This document shows positions 17,649 through 23,510 of a stretch of DNA of 25,277 nucleotides, one piece after another. A program made the position numbers and the translations under genes. Numbering within the stretch: position 1 is the first letter of the stretch; the number at the start of each line of letters is the position of its first letter. Origin of the DNA: Marinagarivorans sp. UBA5868 (GTDB lineage: Bacteria > Pseudomonadota > Gammaproteobacteria > Pseudomonadales > Cellvibrionaceae); NCBI GenBank assembly GCA_002432095.1, contig DJFQ01000009.1, positions 8,581 through 33,857 of the forward strand, in the 5' to 3' direction. Under the pieces are notes generated by a model. It made no database searches and was not told the DNA's origin. It saw only the letters and a list, made by a program, of their open reading frames with translations.

Positions 17649-18271
17649 TGAACGCGATGGCACAGAGAACATTCCGCATGAAAATCGTATGCCGCAAAAT
17701 TCTTGTTGCTGTTGCAAGTCTGGGTTTTTGTATTCTTCCATCGTTAGTGGGCGCAGCAACCAAACCCAGCACGGTCACCGACCAATTACTCGCACTGTTG
17801 CTGGAAAAGCATTTGCCTGCCCCGCTTTATGAGAAGGGTAGCAATCCCTGGCCCGGCGGAGACTATTCGCTAGAAGTGCACAAGCTCGGGCGTCCGGAAG
17901 TTACCAGCTCCGCCACCAATATTCTGGTGAAAATGCCGCTTAAAGTCCTGATTGCCGGCAACGCCGGCAGTGAATTACTGCAGTTGAAAATGGCCTGCAA
18001 TACAAGCTTTACGACCGCTGGCGAAATTATTTTTACGCCGGAAAAACCAGGCATCGTCAGCAATCTCGAATCTACCATCACGCTGCCGATTCCACCGGTT
18101 ATGGCGGACTGTGACGGCGTGAAATTTCCGATAGAGGAATATTTGCGCACCGTAGTTGCGCAGAATAAACGCCAATGGGAGATGAAGCTGGATGCGGAAA
18201 TGGCAGCCTGGTTACGCGGTGATACCAGCGAAAAACCCAGCGGCAAACCAGCCGGGAAAGCGCCTAAATAA
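17648..18271 (+). CDS. Unrecognised exported protein coupled to the mrp operon
   Basis: Protein of 207 aa that I cannot assign to a family. An N-terminal signal peptide is clear (basic KIVCRK, then ILVAVASLGFCILPSLVGA, cleavage near VGAA), so it is periplasmic. The mature part alternates amphipathic strands (VTSSATNILVKMPLKVLIAG, STITLPIPPVMADCDGVKFP) and ends in a helix and a Lys/Pro tail. This loosely recalls lipid-binding BPI-like or DUF1439-type periplasmic folds; that is only inference. Two cysteines (in MACNTS and ADCDG) could form a disulfide. The ATG at 17648 overlaps the mrpG stop (TGATG) without a visible ribosome binding site, suggesting reinitiation; the internal ATG at 17678 is the alternative start. 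It is not a known Mrp subunit. Confidence 0.75.
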   Translation: MNAMAQRTFRMKIVCRKILVAVASLGFCILPSLVGAATKPSTVTDQLLALLLEKHLPAPLYEKGSNPWPGGDYSLEVHKLGRPEVTSSATNILVKMPLKVLIAGNAGSELLQLKMACNTSFTTAGEIIFTPEKPGIVSNLESTITLPIPPVMADCDGVKFPIEEYLRTVVAQNKRQWEMKLDAEMAAWLRGDTSEKPSGKPAGKAPK

Positions 18272-18273
18272 GT

Positions 18274-18329
18274 GTGATCGATCACCGGCTTATATAAGTG
18301 ATGCGCATATAAGATTTATGCGCATCACT
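18274..18329. repeat. 12-bp palindrome and 13-bp hairpin between convergent genes
   Basis: GTGATCGATCAC at 18274-18285 is a perfect palindrome just after the mrp-linked gene. It is followed by a perfect 13-bp stem (18297-18309 with 18317-18329; arms AGTGATGCGCATA and TATGCGCATCACT) around a 7-nt loop. There is no T-run on either side, so termination would have to be factor-assisted. It separates two convergent genes. Confidence 0.7.
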
Positions 18330-18336
18330 GTTCGGA

Positions 18337-18615
18337 TCATATGTCCACATCCACACCATCCTTACCGACAATCCTGCTTAGTCCGCGCAGCGCGAATGCA
18401 ATTGTGCGGAACGGAAGATCGATAACAAGCTCCAACGCATCGTACCAGTGGCTTTCGTAATCTCTCTGCTTTGGCCAAAGATAATGGGCAATGATGAATC
18501 CGAAAATACAACCCAGTAAAACATACATGCTGAACGCATTGGCCCACAGGTCGTAGATCAGATAAAGGCTGATGGAGAATGCAAAAATAGCAAGAACTGC
18601 GCGAAAGTCATTCAT
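18337..18615 (-). CDS. Small inner-membrane protein, function unknown
   Basis: Protein of 92 aa that I do not recognise. Two hydrophobic segments (about residues 5-24, AVLAIFAFSISLYLIYDLW, and 29-48, MYVLLGCIFGFIIAHYLW) are followed by a polar region (PKQRDYESHWYDALELVIDL) and an amphipathic C-terminal helix with Arg and Lys. Both termini are probably cytoplasmic. ATG 18615 has GGAAAA about 7 nt upstream. The compact form and the intact frame suggest a real gene. It is convergent with the mrp operon and divergent from the TlpA-like gene, with about 100 nt between the two starts. Confidence 0.7.
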   Translation of the reverse strand: MNDFRAVLAIFAFSISLYLIYDLWANAFSMYVLLGCIFGFIIAHYLWPKQRDYESHWYDALELVIDLPFRTIAFALRGLSRIVGKDGVDVDI

Positions 18616-18714
18616 ATGTTTTTCCGTTAATCAAAATCCTTCTCCGCTACTCAGATAATATTGAATTGAGCGTAAGCATGTCGAGTTTCAGTTTAGTGCG
18701 TTATAGGTTTAACC

Positions 18715-19518
18715 GTGCTGTCATTTAGTATAGGCCCGTTTATTCTCACCCCGGCACGTTTGGCATTTGCCATGGCGTTTACTATGGCACTTTTGGTTGG
18801 CTGGCTCGTCGGGCGAAAGGCGAAAGTGTCGGTGGAACCGGTTTTAAGCACCATGTTGCTCGTGGGCTTGGCATTCGCAAGACTGGCGTTCGTGGCAATG
18901 TATCCAGATGAGTATATTCATCGACCCTGGCGGATTATCGATATTCGCGACGGCGGTTTTATTTTTGGAGTGGGTGTTGCCGCGGCGCTGATTTTTTCAA
19001 TCTATCATGCATGGAAATTCCCTCAGCGCCGGACTCCTTTGGCACTCGCTATTCTGAGTGCCCTTTTGGTATGGGGAGCAGGCACAGCTGGGTTCCGCGC
19101 GATGGCGCCACCCACTGCCGGTATTGCCGCGCTGCCTCTGACGTCTTTACAGAACGAAAGATTTTTCTATACGCCTGCGGGTAAACCGGTGGTTGCCAAT
19201 CTCTGGGCAACCTGGTGTCCACCGTGCAGACGCGAAATGCCAGTGCTGGCAGAAGCGCAAGCGAGCGAAAAAGACATTGATTTTATTTTTGTCAACCAGG
19301 GCGAATCAGCTGAATCGGTGCGCGCGTATTTAAATCAGCAAAGCTTCGCCCTCAATAAGGTTTATTTGGATGAACAGGGCGAATGGGCCAGCCAGGTTGG
19401 TGCCGCGGGTATGCCCACCACATTATTCTTTGATCAAAATGGAAATCTGGTCGGTTCTCACACCGGCGAGCTATCGCGGGAAAGTCTCAATCATGCAGTA
19501 AGGCGCTATTTTCGCTAA
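18715..19518 (+). CDS. TlpA-like thioredoxin with Lgt-like N-terminal membrane domain
   Basis: Membrane protein of 267 aa. The N-terminal ~130 residues hold about four hydrophobic segments, and the stretch FARLAFVAMYPDEYI with DIRDGGFIFGVGVAAAL resembles part of prolipoprotein diacylglyceryl transferase (Lgt). The histidine and arginine pattern needed for Lgt activity is not evident. Residues about 140-267 form a periplasmic thioredoxin fold with WATWCPPCRREMP (Cys168, Cys171) and the cis-proline loop AGMPTTLFF, so it probably reduces disulfides in the cell envelope. GTG 18715 starts the frame; a weak AGG lies upstream. The stop overlaps that of the convergent regulator gene (19515-19518). 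The fused organisation also occurs in other gammaproteobacteria as far as I know. Confidence 0.87.
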   Translation: MLSFSIGPFILTPARLAFAMAFTMALLVGWLVGRKAKVSVEPVLSTMLLVGLAFARLAFVAMYPDEYIHRPWRIIDIRDGGFIFGVGVAAALIFSIYHAWKFPQRRTPLALAILSALLVWGAGTAGFRAMAPPTAGIAALPLTSLQNERFFYTPAGKPVVANLWATWCPPCRREMPVLAEAQASEKDIDFIFVNQGESAESVRAYLNQQSFALNKVYLDEQGEWASQVGAAGMPTTLFFDQNGNLVGSHTGELSRESLNHAVRRYFR

Positions 19519-20084
19519 TCGCGCAGGCTTTTCGCGCGGATTCGCTTGCGAATCCGGCTGAGCGCCACAGGAGTGATGCCCAAATAGCGGGCGATATCGA
19601 TTTGTGATAGCCGCTCTAGCAATGTTGAATTCCTTTGGCAAAATAGCCGATATCGCTGTTCCGCCGACAAACACAGCAGTTCATGTTCCCGCTGCTCTTT
19701 TTTCATCGCGATCTGCAACAAAACTCTGTTCATCAACTGCGTAAATTCCGGATTTTTGCTGATGACTTCGAGAAGCCTTGCCCCGGAAATTTCAATAAAA
19801 TGGGTGCGTTCCAGGGTAATTAGATAAAAAGGGCAAGGCTCATCTTGAATGATGACTTGTGCGCTCGCGATACATTCCCCTTCTTTAATAATCGATTTAA
19901 TCCATTCCTTGCCTTCAATAGTGAGGTAGTACGCCTTTGCTAAACCTTCACAGAGAACAAAAAAGCTATCCAGCTTCATTCCTTGGTGCAGCAAAATAGT
20001 GCCTTTTTCAACGGTCTTCTCAGTACCGAGCGGACGGAGCTGTTCCAGCAGCGCTGCTGTTTCGGCAGAATCGAGTTGCGTCAC
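19515..20084 (-). CDS. Crp/Fnr family transcriptional regulator
   Basis: Cytoplasmic regulator of 189 aa. Residues about 15-120 form a cyclic-nucleotide-binding-like beta-roll (GTILLHQGMKLDSFFVLCEG, later YLITLERTHFIEI). The C-terminal helix-turn-helix lies at about 160-183 (SQIDIARYLGITPVALSRIR). It lacks an N-terminal cysteine cluster, so it is not an Fnr-type iron-sulfur sensor, and the region that would match the cAMP pocket is not conserved, so the ligand is unknown. It starts with GTG at 20084; an in-frame TGA two codons upstream excludes any longer start. The gene is divergent from the dehydrogenase gene, and a 22-bp inverted repeat between them is a likely operator. Confidence 0.88.
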   Translation of the reverse strand: MTQLDSAETAALLEQLRPLGTEKTVEKGTILLHQGMKLDSFFVLCEGLAKAYYLTIEGKEWIKSIIKEGECIASAQVIIQDEPCPFYLITLERTHFIEISGARLLEVISKNPEFTQLMNRVLLQIAMKKEQREHELLCLSAEQRYRLFCQRNSTLLERLSQIDIARYLGITPVALSRIRKRIRAKSLRD

Positions 20085-20153
20085 TGATCAATCGTCCGAG
20101 GAGTGGCAGTAGGTCGAGGTTACACCCTTCGCAGGGTCGCTAAAAACCTGCTT

Positions 20154-20175
20154 CACATTAACCTGGGTTAATGTG
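20154..20175. promoter_or_regulatory. 22-bp inverted repeat, candidate regulator operator
   Basis: CACATTAACC (20154-20163) and GGTTAATGTG (20166-20175) are perfect 10-nt arms around TG. The site lies 70 nt upstream of the regulator start and about 70 nt upstream of the dehydrogenase start, in the divergent promoter region. Size and symmetry suit a dimeric Crp/Fnr-type protein. The sequence does not match the E. coli Crp or Fnr box. Confidence 0.65.
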
Positions 20176-20243
20176 GATATCGAAAGGTTCCGCCAAACTT
20201 CCTCTGAAATCATCACAGCACCGATCATAATTACTATCCATTT

Positions 20244-20981
20244 ATGCGAATCAAAGATAAAACATTGCTGATTACCGGCGGCACTTCGGGCGTGGGTCGA
20301 GCCTTGGTGGATGCCTTGGCGCCGATTAACAAAGCTGTCGTTGTTATTGCCCGAGACCGGAAAAAGCTGGAAGAGCTGTGCGCAGAATACAACAACATTC
20401 ACCCGTATGTCTGTGATCTCCAGGTGCAGACGGATGTGCAGAAAACGGTGAAGGTCATCCTGAGTGATCATCCAAAACTCTCGGTCGTTATTAATAACGC
20501 CGGGATTCAAAATATTCCTATGGTGCATGACAATGCTTTTGATTTTTACAGTATCACCAATGAGATTATGATCAATCTCGCAGCTCCTATTTGGATCAGC
20601 GCTTTGACCATCCGGCACCTGATCAAGAGTGATGAGCAAGCAGCCTACATTAATATTGCTTCCGGGTTGGCTTATTATCCAAAAAAGCAGGCGGCTGTAT
20701 ACTGCGCTACCAAAGCCGGATTGCACAATTTCACCACAGGTCTTCGTTATCAACTGGAAGATACCAATATCAATGTACATTCCGTGATTCTGCCCATTGT
20801 GGATACGCCTATGACGACCGGGCGCGGGCGGGACAAATTGTCGTCCCGGGAAGCGGCGCAGCAAATTGTCAGAGGCGTACAGCGCAATCGACAGAACATT
20901 TACGTGGGCAAAGCCAAATGGCTACCGCTGCTGTTGCGCATAAGTCCCTGGCTCGTAAAAACGATTCTCAAAAATGCGTGA
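20244..20981 (+). CDS. Short-chain dehydrogenase/reductase (classical SDR)
   Basis: NAD(P)-dependent oxidoreductase of 245 aa, cytoplasmic. The Rossmann motif TGGTSGVG near the N-terminus, NNAG, and the catalytic set Ser140 (IASG), Tyr153 and Lys157 (YCATK) are all present with the usual spacing. The C-terminus is basic and hydrophobic (WLPLLLRISPWLVKTIL), which may let it touch the membrane, as in DltE-like SDRs. ATG 20244 has no good Shine-Dalgarno. The gene is divergent from the Crp/Fnr regulator and followed 37 nt later by a VTT membrane protein, probably in one operon. The substrate is unknown. Confidence 0.92.
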   Translation: MRIKDKTLLITGGTSGVGRALVDALAPINKAVVVIARDRKKLEELCAEYNNIHPYVCDLQVQTDVQKTVKVILSDHPKLSVVINNAGIQNIPMVHDNAFDFYSITNEIMINLAAPIWISALTIRHLIKSDEQAAYINIASGLAYYPKKQAAVYCATKAGLHNFTTGLRYQLEDTNINVHSVILPIVDTPMTTGRGRDKLSSREAAQQIVRGVQRNRQNIYVGKAKWLPLLLRISPWLVKTILKNA

Positions 20982-21018
20982 CCTATAAATTCGCCTACCC
21001 GGTGGAGCGTTTTATCTT

Positions 21019-21711
21019 ATGAAGCAATTAGTCATAGCGGCATTGGTTTTAGCGGCAATATTTGCATCCACGTTTATTATGCTGAACCTAACAGGAGTTA
21101 TCACAGCTGAAAAAATTAAATGGGGTATGGTTGCGGCAGGTACCACGCATCGCGCACTGGTGTCGGCTCTGGTAATCCTATTGCTGAGTTTGGATATCGT
21201 CATTGCCATCCCCACACTTACGGTGATGGTGCTTGCGGGACATTTTCTCGGATTTGGCTACGGAGCGGTAAGTGCGATATGTGGTTTGTATCTCGCCGGT
21301 CTTATCGGCTATGGCGTGAGTCGGAAATACGGCACGGCGTTGTTGGCGCACATCTATAAAAGCCCGGAAAAATTGCTGTCCATGCAGCAAATTTTTGATC
21401 GGCACGGGCCGGTAGCACTATTACTTTGCCGTGCCCTGCCGATTCTGCCGGAAGTAACCTGCTGTCTGGCGGGAGCTAATCGAATGCCCTTTTTGCGTTT
21501 CCTTTTTTATTACTCTCTGGCTACGATTCCCTACGCATGCATCGCAGTCTACGCCGGCAGTAAAAGCACTATAGACAACCCAACGCCGGCGCTACTTACC
21601 GCCATAACACTGTCGCTGATTTTGTGGCTTGCCTGGACAATATTTTTGCGGAGGGTTTATGTGGCAACGCCTGACAAAGACCCAGTTCAGGCAAGTTCGT
21701 TGAATAAATAA
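21019..21711 (+). CDS. VTT/DedA-superfamily (TVP38/TMEM64-like) membrane protein
   Basis: Inner-membrane protein of 230 aa with about five or six hydrophobic segments. The VTT (SNARE-associated Golgi) domain is recognisable from VMVLAGHFLGFGYGAVSAICG and, after a loop, the FDRHGPVALLLCRALPILPE stretch followed by the AGANRMPFLRF re-entrant motif. Relatives include YdjX/YdjZ and DedA, some of which are linked to lipid flipping and membrane homeostasis. GGTGGAG at 21001-21007 precedes ATG 21019. The last six codons (SSLNK and stop) are one unit of a 20-bp tandem repeat that continues for three more copies downstream. It probably forms an operon with the SDR gene. Confidence 0.87.
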   Translation: MKQLVIAALVLAAIFASTFIMLNLTGVITAEKIKWGMVAAGTTHRALVSALVILLLSLDIVIAIPTLTVMVLAGHFLGFGYGAVSAICGLYLAGLIGYGVSRKYGTALLAHIYKSPEKLLSMQQIFDRHGPVALLLCRALPILPEVTCCLAGANRMPFLRFLFYYSLATIPYACIAVYAGSKSTIDNPTPALLTAITLSLILWLAWTIFLRRVYVATPDKDPVQASSLNK

Positions 21712-21771
21712 TAAGTTCGTTAAATAAATAACAAGTTCGTTAAATAAATAACAAGTTCGTTGAATAAATAA
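21692..21771 (+). repeat. Four 20-bp tandem repeats growing from the VTT gene 3' end
   Basis: Four head-to-tail units, 21692-21711, 21712-21731, 21732-21751 and 21752-21771, with consensus CAAGTTCGTTGAATAAATAA. They differ only at unit position 1 (T in unit 2) and position 11 (G in units 1 and 4, A in 2 and 3). The first unit is coding and carries the stop codon of the VTT gene. Confidence 0.95.
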
Positions 21772-21791
21772 ATAGGTGGTCAGCCGCAGAC

Positions 21792-22295
21792 TTATCCGCG
21801 GAGGTATGCGTCGGGGTCGATAAAAAACGCCTTTTTATAGCCTTGTGTTGAGCTGTCGATGGTCCAAGGCGTCGGTATTAATCGCAGGATGGAGTAGTGC
21901 AGATGTGCCGGTTTGCCTTTGGCGTTACCACTGTCGCCCACAGTGCCGATCACCTCGCCGGATTTCACTGGCTCAAACCAGGATGCGCTGACCGAATTCA
22001 AATGCGCAAAATAATGAAGGCGCCACTTGGGGCCTAAAACCACCACAACATTTCCGCCTTTGGCGAAATGTCCTTGGTAGATCACAAGGCCAGTCGTTGT
22101 GCTCAGCAGCGGGGTATTGATATCGGCAAATATATCGATGCCCTTATGCACACCGGAAGTGCCCCAGGGTTCGAACCAAAAAGATTTCGGATGCCAGTCC
22201 CTCGCTGAGGCGCCAGCGACAGGGAGGGTTTTTGTCTCAGGGAGAATAAAGCCGAGAATTAAAATAGAGCTAATGATTAGCAATGCCTTTTTCAC
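21792..22295 (-). CDS. M23 family metallopeptidase, membrane-anchored
   Basis: Zinc endopeptidase of 167 aa that probably cleaves peptidoglycan cross-bridges. An N-terminal hydrophobic segment (KKALLIISSILILGFILP) acts as signal anchor. The LytM/M23 motifs are complete: His50 and Asp54 (HKGID), His98 (HYFAHL) and His131-x-His133 (AHLHYS). The fold is small and carries no LysM or coiled-coil targeting domain. GTG 22295 is chosen, with AGGGAT 8-9 nt upstream. An in-frame extension to 22475 would overlap the preceding 56-aa gene in another frame and has no signal-like start. The gene lies 28 nt after that small gene, so the two form an operon. Confidence 0.88.
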   Translation of the reverse strand: MKKALLIISSILILGFILPETKTLPVAGASARDWHPKSFWFEPWGTSGVHKGIDIFADINTPLLSTTTGLVIYQGHFAKGGNVVVVLGPKWRLHYFAHLNSVSASWFEPVKSGEVIGTVGDSGNAKGKPAHLHYSILRLIPTPWTIDSSTQGYKKAFFIDPDAYLRG

Positions 22296-22323
22296 GGGTG
22301 AAATCCCTAGATGCAATGGATCC

Positions 22324-22494
22324 TTAAATAGGCTTTTCCGTTTTCGTCCAAAGAGCCGCTGGTATCGCAACAGGTCCAACGAACCCGCTGAAGAGAGCCC
22401 AAAGTGGGCTAAATGCCAACCGCTTGCGCCGCAGTATGTACGCGCAGACGATAGGTGAGAGCGTCCAGATGGCAAAGAGTGTGTATACAGTCAT
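22324..22494 (-). CDS. Small two-helix membrane protein upstream of the M23 peptidase
   Basis: Protein of 56 aa, not recognised. Two hydrophobic segments (about 3-20, VYTLFAIWTLSPIVCAYI, and 28-47, FSPLWALFSGFVGPVAIP) flank a basic loop (LRRKRLA), which by the positive-inside rule should be cytoplasmic. ATG 22494 has AGGA 8 nt upstream, while the longer frame to 22557 lacks a ribosome binding site. It precedes the M23 peptidase gene by 28 nt. Confidence 0.6.
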   Translation of the reverse strand: MTVYTLFAIWTLSPIVCAYILRRKRLAFSPLWALFSGFVGPVAIPAALWTKTEKPI

Positions 22495-22723
22495 AGCGGC
22501 ATTCCTATGGTCTTTCATACCTGTCAAACAGCGGAATTGCTCGGCAGAAGCAAACATTGGTATCCCGGGCCAACCTAGGCCTATCGATCTTCTGTGTCAA
22601 CTGTCCGCGGCGTATTCTGGATCAATGGATGTGAGCGGGGCCTCCGTATGGTCGTTGGCAGACTATAAACCCGCCTGAATTTGTGTAGAATCCGCCGCGT
22701 TTTGGTTACCAAAGAGTCACATC

Positions 22724-23428
22724 ATGTCCAGGTCTTCATCCGGCGCGGGCGGCGTTGCCAAGCGAATCATTTTGAGCGGCTTTGTGCTTTTGTTCCTGTA
22801 TGAATCCTGGATTTACAGCCAAGTGTTGTGGTGGAAATGGAACAACCCGCAAAGCACCAGCTTTATGTCCCTTCGTCTGCAGGAAATGAAGACAAAACAC
22901 CCCTCGGCAACGCTGCGTTATCAATGGGTCGATTACACGGAAATTTCTCCGCATTTAAAACGTGCGGTAATCGCTGCCGAAGATGGCAAGTTTATGGAGC
23001 ACAACGGTTTTGATTGGGACAGTATCAAGAAAGCCATGAAGAAAAATATCCAACGTGGTCAGCCTGCTGCAGGTGGCTCTACCATCAGCCAACAGTTAGC
23101 AAAAAACCTGTTTCTTTCACCATCGAAAAATTATGCGCGCAAACTGCAAGAAGCCGTAATCACCGTTATGATCGAAGCCACTTGGGATAAACGCCGTATT
23201 TTGGAGGTTTATTTAAATGTGGTGGAGTGGGGCGATGGTACTTTTGGTGCGCAGGCTGCGGCGCAGAAACACTACCGAACCCACGCTGCATACCTCACCC
23301 CAGGGCAGGCAGCCCAAATGGCCGTAATGTTGCCAAATCCCCGTCAATTTGAAGATGGGTTACCCGCGTATGCAGTGCGTTATTCTGCAACGGTTCGCCG
23401 TCGCATGCCCGCTACAAGAGTACCCTGA
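22724..23428 (+). CDS. mtgA: Monofunctional peptidoglycan glycosyltransferase MtgA
   Basis: Inner-membrane GT51 glycosyltransferase of 234 aa that polymerises lipid II into glycan strands without a transpeptidase domain. One N-terminal membrane helix (about 14-32, RIILSGFVLLFLYESWIY) is followed by the GT51 domain: AAEDGKFMEHNGFDW with catalytic Glu86, GGSTISQQLAKNLFL, and KRRILEVYLNVVEWG. The length is usual for MtgA. ATG 22724 has only a weak AGAG upstream. It stands alone between a divergent M23 peptidase operon and a convergent lipoprotein gene; the closeness of a synthase and a hydrolase of peptidoglycan may be coincidental. Confidence 0.96.
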   Translation: MSRSSSGAGGVAKRIILSGFVLLFLYESWIYSQVLWWKWNNPQSTSFMSLRLQEMKTKHPSATLRYQWVDYTEISPHLKRAVIAAEDGKFMEHNGFDWDSIKKAMKKNIQRGQPAAGGSTISQQLAKNLFLSPSKNYARKLQEAVITVMIEATWDKRRILEVYLNVVEWGDGTFGAQAAAQKHYRTHAAYLTPGQAAQMAVMLPNPRQFEDGLPAYAVRYSATVRRRMPATRVP

Positions 23429-23510
23429 CCGATTTTCGCGGTAGTGTATTATCCACGCAGCCTTAAAAAGTCGCGCCCGATTTAATTATCGAAGGCGGAG
23501 CGTCACGTTC

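Noticed and set aside
20088..20864. 258-codon minus-strand frame opposite the SDR gene
   Set aside because: The plus strand encodes a complete SDR with all catalytic motifs; the antisense product has no recognisable domain.
21692..21771. CRISPR array
   Set aside because: The repeats are directly adjacent with no unique spacers and no cas genes are near.
22296..22475. 60-residue extension of the M23 peptidase
   Set aside because: It overlaps the 56-aa gene in another frame and would bury the signal anchor.
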